Shown here: one piece after another, positions 26,904 to 36,155 of the stretch | Position numbering within the stretch: the stretch's first letter is position 1 | Layout of the letters: every line of letters starts with the position of its first letter | Assembly (NCBI RefSeq): GCF_003248505.1 | Contig: NZ_QFOA01000002.1 | Span: 1-64,000 of the forward strand | Direction of reading: 5' to 3' | Source of the DNA: Sphingobium sp. | GTDB lineage: Bacteria > Pseudomonadota > Alphaproteobacteria > Sphingomonadales > Sphingomonadaceae | Length of the DNA stretch: 64,000 nucleotides | Notes under the pieces: model-generated | Database searches by the model: none | What the model was told of the DNA's origin: nothing | What the model saw: the letters and a program-made list of their open reading frames with translations, nothing else | Made by a program: the position numbers and the translations under genes

Positions 26904-29582
26904 ATGACGGCGATTGGCCAGGACACGCTCGAAACCCGTGACAATCTCTCCTTGCCCGGCAGGGAGGTTGCTTATTTCAGTCTGGCCAAGGCCGCCGCGA
27001 AGCTGGGCGACGTCAGCCGTTTGCCCTTCAGCCTGAAAGTGCTGCTGGAAAACCTGCTGCGGTTTGAAGACGGCTCCTCCGTCACGGTCGAGGATATTCG
27101 GGCCCTGATCGACTGGCAAAAGGATCGCCGATCGAATCGGGAAATACAGTATCGTCCGGCCCGCGTCCTGATGCAGGATTTCACCGGCGTGCCCTGCATC
27201 GTCGACTTGGCCGCCATGCGGGACACGATGAACAGGTGGGGCGCGGACGCATCGAAGATCAACCCGCAAATCCCGATCCATCTCGTCATCGATCATAGCG
27301 TCATGGCGGATGAGGCCAGCAGCCCCGCCGCTTTCGACCGCAATGTCGAAATCGAATATGAACGCAATTCGGAGCGTTACGCTTTCCTCAAATGGGGCGC
27401 GCGGACGCTCGACAATCTGAAGGTTGTGCCGCCGGGAACCGGGATATGTCATCAGGTCAACTTGGAACATATCGCGCAGACTGTGTGGACCAGCCCCGCG
27501 AGCGATGGCACCACCTTCGCCTACCCCGACACCTGTGTCGGCACCGACAGCCACACGACCATGGTGAGCGGCCTGGGCGTCCTTGGCTGGGGCGTGGGCG
27601 GGATCGAGGCAGAGGCGGCGATGCTCGGTCAGCCCGTCTCGATGCTGATCCCCGATGTCGTCGGCTTTCGCCTGTCGGGCGCGCTCCATGAGGGCGTTAC
27701 CGCAACCGACCTCGTCCTCACCATCACGCAGATGTTGCGCAAACATGGGGTGGTCGGACGATTTGTCGAATTTTTCGGCACCGGCCTCGATGCGCTGGCG
27801 CTCGCCGACCGCGCAACCATCGCCAATATGGCGCCCGAATATGGCGCGACCGTGGGTTTCTTCCCGGTGGATGAGGCAACGCTCCAATATCTACGCCTCA
27901 CCGGTCGCGAAGCGGATCGCATCGCGCTGGTGGAGGCCTATGCCAAGGCACAGGGGCTCTGGCGCGAGGCCAGCACGCCCGACCCTGTCTTCACCAGCAT
28001 ATTGGAACTGGATCTTTCCTCCGTCATGCCGTCGGTTGCCGGCCCGCGCCGCCCGCAAGACCGCGTGCTGCTGAAGGACGCTGCTCAAGGCTTTCGCTCG
28101 GAACTGGCTGACGGCTACGCCAAAGCTGAGGAAATGAGCCGCCGCGTCCCTGTGCCCGGTGCCGATTTCGAGCTTGGCCATGGCGACATCGCGATGGCCG
28201 CCATCACCAGTTGCACCAACACTTCCAACCCCTCGGTGCTGGTCGCCGCCGGTTTGGTCGCCCGCAAGGCGCGGGCGCTGGGCATCAAACCCAAGCCTTG
28301 GGTGCGTGCCACGTTGTCGCCCGGCAGCCAGGTCGTCACCGATTACTTAGAGAAGTCAGGCCTTCAGGAGGATCTTGACGCGCTAGGGTTCAATCTTACC
28401 GGCTATGGCTGCATGATCTGCATCGGCAATTCGGGTGCGCTCGACGCGGAGATTTCAAGAACGATCAATGACCATGGACTCGTTACCGCCGCCGTTCTCT
28501 CAGGCAATCGGAATTTCGAGGGGCGAATCTCGCCCGATGTCCGCGCCAATTATCTCGCCTCGCCGCCGCTGGTGGTCGCCTATTCGCTGCTCGGGAGCGT
28601 CGCGCAGGACATCATGACCGCACCACTCGGCACCGGCAGCGATGGCCAGCCGGTATTTCTCAAGGATGTCTGGCCCAGCAATCGGGAGGTGGCCGATGTC
28701 ATCGCTGCGACCATCGATGCGGAGATGTTTACCCGCCGCTACGCCAATGTCTACGAAGGTGACGACCGTTGGAAGGCGCTGGAGGTCAAGACCGGCGACA
28801 CCTATGACTGGCCGCTCACCTCCACCTACGTCGCCAAACCGCCCTTCTTCGAGGGGTTGGAGCGCACGCCAAGGCCAATCGTCGATATCGTCGACGCGCA
28901 ATGCCTCGCCATGTTCGGCGACAGCATCACCACCGATCATATTTCACCCGCCGGGTCGATCAAGCCGACCTCGCCCGCCGGTCAGTGGTTGATGGAGCGG
29001 CAGGTCCAACCCGCCGACTTCAACAGCTATGGCTGCCGTCGCGGCAATCATGAGATCATGATGCGCGGCACGTTCGCCAATATCCGCATCGGCAACGAGA
29101 TGATGGGCGGCGCGGAGGGCGGCAACACACTGCTGGATGGCCAGAGCGTGCCGATCTACGACGCGGCGATGGCGCATAAGGGGGCGGGGACACCGCTGGT
29201 GGTGATCGCGGGCAAGGAATATGGCACCGGCTCCTCGCGCGACTGGGCGGCCAAAGGCACGGCGCTGCTCGGTATCCGCTGCGTGATTGCGGAAAGTTTC
29301 GAGCGGATACACCGCTCCAACCTTGTCGGAATGGGCGTGCTGCCGCTCCAGTTCGTCGACGGCACGAACCGTCAGACGCTGGCCCTCGACGGTACGGAGG
29401 TCTTCACGGTCATGGACGTTGCCGGCATCCAGCCGCGCCAGAACGTGGCGGTGACGGGCCGGCGCGTGGATGGATCGGCTTTCTCTTTCGAGACGCTCTG
29501 CCGTATCGATACGGCAGATGAGCTTGGTTATTTCCTGGGTGGGGGGATCCTGCCCTATGTGCTCAGGAACCTGGCAGCCTGA
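26904..29582 (+). CDS. acnA: AcnA, aconitate hydratase
   Basis: 892 residues from ATG 26904; the frame is open upstream to 26748 but that would overlap prpB. Fe-S cysteines are Cys437 (TSCTNTSNPS), Cys503 and Cys506 (YGCMICIGNSG). The YGCMTCIGNSG-type motif and RVLMQDFTGVP identify AcnA/IRP-type aconitase. In this locus it should hydrate 2-methyl-cis-aconitate to 2-methylisocitrate, and it may also be the TCA-cycle aconitase. It completes the pathway between PrpF and PrpB. Confidence 0.95.
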   Translation: MTAIGQDTLETRDNLSLPGREVAYFSLAKAAAKLGDVSRLPFSLKVLLENLLRFEDGSSVTVEDIRALIDWQKDRRSNREIQYRPARVLMQDFTGVPCIVDLAAMRDTMNRWGADASKINPQIPIHLVIDHSVMADEASSPAAFDRNVEIEYERNSERYAFLKWGARTLDNLKVVPPGTGICHQVNLEHIAQTVWTSPASDGTTFAYPDTCVGTDSHTTMVSGLGVLGWGVGGIEAEAAMLGQPVSMLIPDVVGFRLSGALHEGVTATDLVLTITQMLRKHGVVGRFVEFFGTGLDALALADRATIANMAPEYGATVGFFPVDEATLQYLRLTGREADRIALVEAYAKAQGLWREASTPDPVFTSILELDLSSVMPSVAGPRRPQDRVLLKDAAQGFRSELADGYAKAEEMSRRVPVPGADFELGHGDIAMAAITSCTNTSNPSVLVAAGLVARKARALGIKPKPWVRATLSPGSQVVTDYLEKSGLQEDLDALGFNLTGYGCMICIGNSGALDAEISRTINDHGLVTAAVLSGNRNFEGRISPDVRANYLASPPLVVAYSLLGSVAQDIMTAPLGTGSDGQPVFLKDVWPSNREVADVIAATIDAEMFTRRYANVYEGDDRWKALEVKTGDTYDWPLTSTYVAKPPFFEGLERTPRPIVDIVDAQCLAMFGDSITTDHISPAGSIKPTSPAGQWLMERQVQPADFNSYGCRRGNHEIMMRGTFANIRIGNEMMGGAEGGNTLLDGQSVPIYDAAMAHKGAGTPLVVIAGKEYGTGSSRDWAAKGTALLGIRCVIAESFERIHRSNLVGMGVLPLQFVDGTNRQTLALDGTEVFTVMDVAGIQPRQNVAVTGRRVDGSAFSFETLCRIDTADELGYFLGGGILPYVLRNLAA

Positions 29583-29601
29583 AAATCTGGTGTTTAACTG
29601 T

Positions 29602-29625
29602 CCCCGATCGCGCCACGATCCGGGG
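29602..29625. terminator. hairpin between converging acnA and pyc
   Basis: CCCCGATCG and CGATCCGGGG pair with one bulge across a short loop. It lies in the 52-base gap between the two stops. No strong T-tract. Confidence 0.35.
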
Positions 29626-29634
29626 TGGTTTCCA

Positions 29635-32600
29635 TTATTCGAGCACGACCAGCAGATCCCTGGCCTCCACGCTGTCCCGCGCCGAAACGGCGATTTCGGC
29701 CACGACCCCGGCACGCGGGGCGCTGAGCGTCGTTTCCATCTTCATCGCTTCCAGCGTCAACAAGGGTTCGCCCATCGCTATCTTTTGTCCTTTGCGCACA
29801 GCAATGGAGGAGATGGCACCGGCCATTGGCGCGGCAATGTGGCGGTCATTGCCATCCTCCGCCTTGCGCCGCTTGCTCGCGACAGCGCGACTTCTGGCGA
29901 GAACGCGAATACCGCGCGGTTGACCGTTCATGTCGAAGAACAGGCTGACATGGCCGTCCGCATCCGGCTCGCCAATCGCCTGAAGACGCACGACCAGCGT
30001 TTTGCCCGGCTCGATCTCGACCGTGATTTCCTCACCCGGCTTCATCCCGCCAAAGAAGACCGGAGTCGGTAGGGCCGAAACAGGCCCACCCTCCGCAGAG
30101 GCGCGCGCGAAATCGGTAAAGACCTTGGGATACATGAGCCAGGACGCCAATTCAGGGTCGCTCAGCGGTCGGCCGATCGCCGCTTCCGCTTCGGCGCGCA
30201 ACGCGCCGAGGTCTGCCTCTCCCAGCAGGGAAGCGGGGCGAACGGTAATGGCCTGTTCGCCCTTCAACGCCTTCTTCTGCACGGCGGCCGGCCAGCCGCC
30301 GACCGGCTGTCCCAAATCGCCGCGGAGCATTTCCACGACGGAGCCGGGGAAGGCGATATCGCGTTCCGGATCGACCACATCTTCAGGCGTCAGGCCTTGC
30401 GCCACCATCATCAACGCCATGTCGCCCACCACCTTTGAGGAGGGCGTGACCTTCACGATGTCTCCGAACAGATCATTCGCCTGCCGATAGGCGCGCGCGA
30501 CGTCATGCCAGTTGTCGGCAAGGCCCAACGCGCGCGCTTGTTCCTTGAGGTTGGTGAACTGGCCGCCCGGCATTTCGTGCAGATAGACTTCGGACGCGCC
30601 GGAACGCAGGTCGCTTTCGAACGGAGCATAAAGTGTCCGTACACCCTCCCAGTAGAAGCTGATCCGCCGTATCGCTTCCATGGCCAGCCCCGTGTCGCGC
30701 GGCGTATGGCGCAAAGCTTCGACGATCGACCCCAGGCAGGGCTGCGATGTGGTGCCGGACATGGCATCGGTGGCGACGTCGATGGCGTCCACACCGGCAT
30801 CCACTGCCGCGACCAGTGTCGCCCCCGCGATGCCGGACGTATCGTGGGTGTGAAGATGGATAGGCAAATCCGTCACGTCCCGGATCGCGGCTATCAAGGC
30901 CCGCGCCGCTGGCGGACGAAGCAGCCCCGCCATGTCCTTGATCGCCAGCACCTGACAGCCCGCGCCTTCCAGTTGCCACGCGAGGCTGGCATAATAGCTG
31001 AGCGAATATTTCGCGCGGTCCGGATCGAAAATATCGCCGGTGTAGCAGATGGCACCTTCCGCAATCTTGCCCGCCTCGCATACCGCGTCGATAGCGACGC
31101 GCATATTATCGACCCAGTTCAGGCAATCGAACACCCGGAACAGGTCGATGCCCGCTTCCGCCGCTTGCTTGATGAAGAAGCGGACCACATTGTCGGGATA
31201 GTTGGTGTAACCCACGCCATTCGCACCGCGGAGCAGCATCTGAAGCAGCAGGTTGGGAGCGCCTTCCCGGATCGCAGCCAGCCGCTCCCATGGGTCCTCG
31301 TTCAGGAAGCGCATCGCCACGTCGAAGGTCGCCCCGCCCCAACATTCGAGACTAAGGAGATCGGGTAGACCGGTGGCATAGGATCGCGCAGCCGGAACCA
31401 GATCGAAGCTGCGCATCCGCGTCGCCAGCAGCGATTGGTGCGCGTCGCGCATTGTCGTATCGGTGATCAACACCTGATCCTGCCCGCGCATCCAGCGGGA
31501 AAAACCTGCGGCGCCCAACATGTCGAAGCGCTGCTTCGATCCTTCCGGCACGGTCGGTAAGAAATCCGGCGCCGGCCCTGCGCGTCGGTCGGTGGCAACG
31601 GGCGTGCGACTCTTCATATCCGGATGGCCGTTGACTGTGACGTTGGCGATGCTGGTAAGCAGCTTGGTGGCGCGGTCGCGGCGTTTGGGCAGGTTGAACA
31701 GTTCGGGCGTTTCGTCGATGAAACGCGTCGTATAGTCCATCGCCTGAAAGCGGGGGTGGGCGAGTACTGCCTCAAGGAAGGGCAGGTTGGTCGCCACGCC
31801 CAGGATGCGATATTCCCGCAGCGCACGGTCCATGCGGGCGATTGCTTCTTGCGGCGTTGGCGCCCAGGCGGTCACCTTTTCCAGCATGGCGTCATAGAAA
31901 GGCGTGACCACCGCACCCGAATAGGCAGTGCCGCCATCGACGCGCAGGCCAAAGCCGGTCGCCCCGCGATAGGCCGTGATGCGCCCATAGTCCGGCGCGA
32001 AACCCCGCTCCGGATCCTCCGTCGTCACACGACACTGCATGGCATGGCCGTCGAGCGCTATGGTGGACTGATCCGGGATGCCGGTTTCCTCGACGTGGCC
32101 GATGTGACCGCCCTCGGCGATACGAATCTGTGCTTTTACGATGTCGAGCCCGGTGACGACTTCCGTCACCGTGTGCTCCACCTGTATGCGCGGATTGACC
32201 TCGATAAAATAAAAATTGCCGGTATCGGCGTCCATCAGAAATTCGACTGTACCGGCGCTCACATAATCGGTCGCGCGACCGATGCGCAGCGCTGCATCGG
32301 CCAGTTCGTGCCGCCGCGCATCGTCCAGATAGGGAGCTGGCGCGCGTTCGATTACCTTCTGATGTCGACGCTGGATGGTGCAATCGCGCTCGAACAGGTG
32401 GACGAGGTTGCCATGGCTGTCGCCCAGCAACTGTACCTCGACATGGCGCGCACGGCGGACGAGCTTCTCCAGATAGACTTCATCCTTGCCAAAGGCCGCA
32501 GCGGCCTCCCGCCGGGCGGCAGAGACCGCATCGATGAGCCCCGCCTCGCTCTCGATCGGTCGCATGCCGCGACCGCCGCCGCCCCAACTGGCTTTCAGCA

Positions 32601-33078
32601 TCACCGGATAACCGATCTCCGCCGCCAGTTTCTTTATCTTCGCCTCGTCGTCGGGTAGCGGATCGGTCGCGGGCATGACGGGGACACCTGCGGATATGGC
32701 AAGGTTACGCGCTGCCACCTTGTTGCCCAACTGACGCATCGTATCGGGTGTAGGGCCGATGAAGATGATTCCTGCCGCTGCGCACGCCTCCGCGAATTCG
32801 GGGCTTTCCGAAAGAAAGCCATAACCGGGATGAATGGCATCGACCTTCGCCCGCACTGCGGTTTCGATGATCGCTGCGATATCGAGATACGCGGCCAGCG
32901 GGCCTTTGCCTGCGCCCACCCTGTAAGCCTCGTCCGACTTGAAGCGATGCAGCGATAGGCGATCCTCCTCTGCATAAATGGCTACGGTGCCGATATCCAT
33001 CTCCGCTGCCGCGCGAAATACACGAATCGCAATTTCCGAACGGTTGGCGACCATCAGTCGCTCGATACGCTTCGTCAT
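29635..33078 (-). CDS. pyc: Pyruvate carboxylase
   Basis: 1147 residues from ATG 33078 (AGGGTG just upstream; a GTG two codons earlier is an alternative). Domains in order: biotin carboxylase (1-450; IERLMVANRSEIAIRVFRAA, KASWGGGGRGMR, EVNPRIQVEHTVTE), carboxyltransferase (about 525-810; DTTMRDAHQSLLATRMR, HLHTHDTSGIAGA), the PYC-OADA region, and the biotinyl domain with EAMKMET near the C-terminus, the lysine being biotinylated. It makes oxaloacetate from pyruvate. Sitting inside the propionate locus, it can regenerate the oxaloacetate that PrpC consumes from the pyruvate that PrpB releases. Divergent from the regulator gene. Confidence 0.96.
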   Translation of the reverse strand: MTKRIERLMVANRSEIAIRVFRAAAEMDIGTVAIYAEEDRLSLHRFKSDEAYRVGAGKGPLAAYLDIAAIIETAVRAKVDAIHPGYGFLSESPEFAEACAAAGIIFIGPTPDTMRQLGNKVAARNLAISAGVPVMPATDPLPDDEAKIKKLAAEIGYPVMLKASWGGGGRGMRPIESEAGLIDAVSAARREAAAAFGKDEVYLEKLVRRARHVEVQLLGDSHGNLVHLFERDCTIQRRHQKVIERAPAPYLDDARRHELADAALRIGRATDYVSAGTVEFLMDADTGNFYFIEVNPRIQVEHTVTEVVTGLDIVKAQIRIAEGGHIGHVEETGIPDQSTIALDGHAMQCRVTTEDPERGFAPDYGRITAYRGATGFGLRVDGGTAYSGAVVTPFYDAMLEKVTAWAPTPQEAIARMDRALREYRILGVATNLPFLEAVLAHPRFQAMDYTTRFIDETPELFNLPKRRDRATKLLTSIANVTVNGHPDMKSRTPVATDRRAGPAPDFLPTVPEGSKQRFDMLGAAGFSRWMRGQDQVLITDTTMRDAHQSLLATRMRSFDLVPAARSYATGLPDLLSLECWGGATFDVAMRFLNEDPWERLAAIREGAPNLLLQMLLRGANGVGYTNYPDNVVRFFIKQAAEAGIDLFRVFDCLNWVDNMRVAIDAVCEAGKIAEGAICYTGDIFDPDRAKYSLSYYASLAWQLEGAGCQVLAIKDMAGLLRPPAARALIAAIRDVTDLPIHLHTHDTSGIAGATLVAAVDAGVDAIDVATDAMSGTTSQPCLGSIVEALRHTPRDTGLAMEAIRRISFYWEGVRTLYAPFESDLRSGASEVYLHEMPGGQFTNLKEQARALGLADNWHDVARAYRQANDLFGDIVKVTPSSKVVGDMALMMVAQGLTPEDVVDPERDIAFPGSVVEMLRGDLGQPVGGWPAAVQKKALKGEQAITVRPASLLGEADLGALRAEAEAAIGRPLSDPELASWLMYPKVFTDFARASAEGGPVSALPTPVFFGGMKPGEEITVEIEPGKTLVVRLQAIGEPDADGHVSLFFDMNGQPRGIRVLARSRAVASKRRKAEDGNDRHIAAPMAGAISSIAVRKGQKIAMGEPLLTLEAMKMETTLSAPRAGVVAEIAVSARDSVEARDLLVVLE

Positions 33079-33148
33079 GTTCACCCTGCTGCAAAGTCTC
33101 TTTCACTTCGCAACATCCACATTATCTGCTAGGCTAGTAATCACTGAA

Positions 33149-33188
33149 TTTGCGAAGATTTGCGGACAAAAAGCTGCAAAATTGCGAA
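33149..33188. promoter_or_regulatory. putative PrpR-type operators between pyc and its regulator
   Basis: TTTGCGAA (33149-33156), TTTGCGG (33159-33165) and TGCAAAA-TTGCGAA (33175-33188) cluster within 60 bases of the regulator start. A further TTCGCAA lies at 33107-33113, close to pyc. They resemble the repeats upstream of acnD and the prpC block and suggest autoregulation plus control of pyc. Confidence 0.5.
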
Positions 33189-33211
33189 TATTGTTAATGG
33201 CGGGTAGACAT

Positions 33212-34612
33212 ATGCGTAAAGCATTCATGGGCGTTCGGTTGCGACGTCTTCGGGAAGAGCGAAATCTCAAACAGGTCGAACTGGCCAGCGCGCTCGGTAT
33301 CTCGTCCAGCTATCTTAACCAGCTCGAACAGAACCAGCGGCCGCTGACGGTGCCGGTCTTGCTGAAAATCAACGCGGTCTTCGGCGTCGATGTGCAACTC
33401 TTCTCCGAGGACGAGGAGGCGCGGCTTATCACTGACCTGCGCGATGCGCTGACCGACGGCGTGGAGCCCATATCCGTGGCTGAAATCCGCGAACTGGCGA
33501 CCAACATGCCGGCGGTGGGGCGCACGCTTGTGTCCTTGCACCGCCGTTACCGTGAAACCGTCGAACGCAGCGAGGCCATGGCGGCGCAACTGGGTGACGA
33601 GTGGATCAGCGGCGGTCCGGCTCGCATGCCATTCGAACAGGTGCGCGACTTCTTCTACGCCCGGCACAATCATGTCGAACCCCTGGATGAGGCGGCCGAG
33701 CGCCTTTATCGTCAGGCCGGCCTAACCCCTCGTTCGATCCACGCCGGCCTCATCGCATTGCTAGGCGAACGGCATCGCGTACAGGTTGTCGGCAGCGACA
33801 GCGATACGGCCCAACGCCGCTATGATCCGTCCATGCGCACGCTCTATATTTCCAACCAATTGGACCAGGGTCAGCAGGCGTTCCAGATGGCCACCCAACT
33901 GGCCTTTCTCGAGCATCGCGACATCATCGCCACGCTTACGGACAATCAAATCCTGACCAGCGACGAAGCGCGAAGGCTGGCGCGTATCGGCCTTGCCAAC
34001 TATTTCGCCGGTGCGCTCATTTTGCCCTATGGAGAGTTCCTCGCCGCAGCGGAGGCGGAAGGCTACGACATCGAAAAGCTCGGCCGCCGGTTCGGTGTGG
34101 GTTTCGAAACGGTGTGCCATCGACTTTCGACACTCCAGCGACCCGAAGCGCGCGGCGTCCCCTTTTTCTTCGTAAGGGTCGATCGCGCCGGGAACATATC
34201 CAAGCGCCAGTCTGCAACCGACTTCCATTTCTCGCGTGTCGGTGGCACCTGTCCGTTGTGGAAAGTCTATGAAGCCTTCGCCCAGCCTGGACGCGTGCTG
34301 CGCCAGATCGCGCAGATGCCCGACGGGCGCACCTATTTGTGGATTGCGCGGACCGTAGGAAGCACGAATATCGGTTTCGGTGAGCCGGGCAAGACTTTCG
34401 CCATCGGGCTCGGTTGCGATATTCGCCATGCTTCGCGCCTCGTCTATGCGCGCGGGTTCGACCTCAGCGATCCGACCGCTGCGACACCCATTGGCGCGGG
34501 ATGCAAGGTTTGCGAGCGTAAAGCCTGTCCGCAGCGCGCTTTCCCACCTGTCGGTCGCGCAATCGCCATCGACGAAAATCGCAGCGCGCAGACGCCCTAT
34601 CCGGCGGCTTGA
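33212..34612 (+). CDS. PrpR/RamB/ScfR-family short-chain acyl-CoA regulator with Fe-S cysteines
   Basis: 466 residues from ATG 33212 (GGCGGG upstream); ATG 33197 is possible, while the open frame back to 32978 overlaps pyc. N-terminal XRE helix-turn-helix (GVRLRRLREERNLKQVELASALGISSSYLNQLEQNQRPLTVPVLLKI), a central IrrE/ImmA-like domain (LAFLEHRDI, ANYFAGALILPY) and a C-terminal DUF2083 domain with GGTCPLWKVYEAFAQPGRVLRQIAQMPDG. Three cysteines (431, 434, 439; GCKVCERKACPQRAFPP) match the 4Fe-4S site of Mycobacterium PrpR. It probably senses propionyl- or other short-chain acyl-CoA and activates the methylcitrate genes around it. Confidence 0.88.
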   Translation: MRKAFMGVRLRRLREERNLKQVELASALGISSSYLNQLEQNQRPLTVPVLLKINAVFGVDVQLFSEDEEARLITDLRDALTDGVEPISVAEIRELATNMPAVGRTLVSLHRRYRETVERSEAMAAQLGDEWISGGPARMPFEQVRDFFYARHNHVEPLDEAAERLYRQAGLTPRSIHAGLIALLGERHRVQVVGSDSDTAQRRYDPSMRTLYISNQLDQGQQAFQMATQLAFLEHRDIIATLTDNQILTSDEARRLARIGLANYFAGALILPYGEFLAAAEAEGYDIEKLGRRFGVGFETVCHRLSTLQRPEARGVPFFFVRVDRAGNISKRQSATDFHFSRVGGTCPLWKVYEAFAQPGRVLRQIAQMPDGRTYLWIARTVGSTNIGFGEPGKTFAIGLGCDIRHASRLVYARGFDLSDPTAATPIGAGCKVCERKACPQRAFPPVGRAIAIDENRSAQTPYPAA

Positions 34613-34724
34613 AAGGGGGAACGCCCTGATCGCAAGGCATCGGATCCATCCATCGGGATGGGTGGGGTCTTCAATATGGCTGCGGCTCTCCCATTCGGCG
34701 CGCCTGCCGTGCAACGAGCCATCC

Positions 34725-34754
34725 GCCGCATATAAAGAAATCTTTATATGCGGC
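34725..34754. promoter_or_regulatory. 30-bp perfect palindrome, SahR-like operator
   Basis: GCCGCATATAAAGA, AA, then the exact inverse complement. The core ATATAAAGA..TCTTTATAT resembles the operator of SahR, the ArsR-family S-adenosylhomocysteine-responsive repressor of methionine-cycle genes in Proteobacteria. It is immediately followed by TTGACA (34755-34760), a consensus -35, so a bound repressor would block this promoter. No sahR gene is in the window. Confidence 0.65.
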
Positions 34755-34789
34755 TTGACAGGCTCGTAGCGATGATGTGTAAGTCAATA

Positions 34790-34988
34790 GTCGAGGTTCC
34801 CCGCTTCAGGCGTGACGGCGGGGCTAAGACGGGAAGCCGGTGATGTCCCGATAGACAAATTCCGGCGCTGCCCCCGCAACTGTAAGCGGCGAGCGGCGGT
34901 TCCATTTTGTGTCACTGGGCTTCCGCAAGAGGCTCGGGAAGGCCGGAACCACCGCTATGACCCGTAAGCCAGGAGACCTGCCTGCGAC
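34790..34988 (+). ncRNA. Cobalamin riboswitch upstream of mesX-mesD
   Basis: The closing helix is GTCG/AGGT with ACCT/CGAC. Internal hallmarks: CTAAGACGGGAAGCCGGTG, the B12-box region CTGCCCCCGCAACTGTAAGC, and GACCCGTAAGCCAGGAGACC. It is the long leader of mesX, whose start is 133 bases downstream. Adenosyl- or other cobalamin should lower expression. This fits a B12-independent methionine synthase being needed only when cobalamin (for MetH) is short. Confidence 0.95.
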
Positions 34989-35121
34989 GCGATAACGTTC
35001 CTCGGACGGGGGTTCCTCCGGTGGATCGCGCTAAAAGCGAAGGCTCGTGGATTCTAGCGCCGTCCGGGCCTGCCCTGCGCGTTCTTCCTTTGGCCTCCTG
35101 TTCGGCAAAAACAGGTGTGTC

Positions 35122-36129
35122 ATGACCAATAGCGGGTTTACCTTTTCCATCAGCAGCATCCCGTTCGACGAGGATTATCGCCCTGCCGACGCTACGCGGA
35201 TCACCACCAATTTCGCAAATCTGGCAAGGGGAGAGAGCCGCCGGGAGAATTTGCGCAACACCTTGAAGATGATCGACAATCGCTTCAATTCGATCGTGCA
35301 TTGGGACAATCCCGCTGGGGATCGTTACGCACTCGAGCTGACGATCATCTCAGCAGAATTGAAGGTCGGCGCGCTGGAGGATGACGATCGCTTCCCGCTG
35401 ATCGAAATTCTTCAGACAACCGTTATGGACAGGCATAGCGGCCGCCGCATCCCCGGCATGGTCGGCAACAATTTCTCCTCTTATGTTCGCGACTATGACT
35501 TCAGCATCCTGCTGCCGAACCACCTGAAACAGAACCCCCATGGCGGCGTGCCGAAAGGCTTCGGCGATCTGCACGGAAAGCTTTTCAAGCACTTCCTCGA
35601 TTCCAGCGCCTATAAGGACAAGTTCAACAAGCCGCCGGTCATCTGCCTGAGCGTATCGAGCCGGGAAACCTATCACCGGACAGCCAATGTCCACCCCGTC
35701 CTCGGCATCGAGTACAGGAACGACAAATTTTCCGCGACTGACGCCTATTTTGCGAAGATGGGGATGAAGGTTCGATACTTCATGCCGCCGCATGCCGTCG
35801 CGCCGCTGGCTTTCTATCACCTCGGCAACCTGCTCGACGACTATACCCATCTTGAGCTCGCCAGCACGATCAGCACGATGGAAACCTTCCAGAAAATCTA
35901 TCGCCCCGAAATTTACAACGCCAATTCCGTCGCCGCGCACGACTACCAGCCGAGCCTGAATTACGAGGACTATTCGTTGACCCGCATCGTCTACGACCGT
36001 GAAGAGCGCGGCAGGCTCGCGGTCGAACAGGGCAGGTTCGCCGAAGAGCATTTCATCAAGCCATATGCAGCGGCGCTCGACCAATGGTCGTCGAACCATG
36101 CCGCTGCCGTCGACGCTGTAGCCGCCTGA
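35122..36129 (+). CDS. mesX: MesX (DUF1852), partner of methionine synthase MesD
   Basis: 335 residues from ATG 35122. The N-terminus FTFSISSIPFDEDYRPADATRITTNFANLARGESRRENLRNTLKMIDNRFNSI is the conserved DUF1852 start. No known catalytic motif and no signal peptide. DUF1852 proteins are genetically required together with the MetE-core homologue MesD for folate-independent methionine synthesis in bacteria such as Acinetobacter; the methyl donor and the exact role of MesX are unsettled. mesD follows after 26 bases. The operon is preceded by a cobalamin riboswitch and a SahR-like palindrome. Confidence 0.9.
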   Translation: MTNSGFTFSISSIPFDEDYRPADATRITTNFANLARGESRRENLRNTLKMIDNRFNSIVHWDNPAGDRYALELTIISAELKVGALEDDDRFPLIEILQTTVMDRHSGRRIPGMVGNNFSSYVRDYDFSILLPNHLKQNPHGGVPKGFGDLHGKLFKHFLDSSAYKDKFNKPPVICLSVSSRETYHRTANVHPVLGIEYRNDKFSATDAYFAKMGMKVRYFMPPHAVAPLAFYHLGNLLDDYTHLELASTISTMETFQKIYRPEIYNANSVAAHDYQPSLNYEDYSLTRIVYDREERGRLAVEQGRFAEEHFIKPYAAALDQWSSNHAAAVDAVAA

Positions 36130-36155
36130 TCCACCCCCTTTGCGAGGCCTTATTC

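Noticed and set aside
24629..26944. 771-codon open frame on the minus strand
   Set aside because: It lies wholly antisense to prpC and prpB, is His/Arg/Val-biased as expected from the complement of GC-rich codons, and resembles no family.
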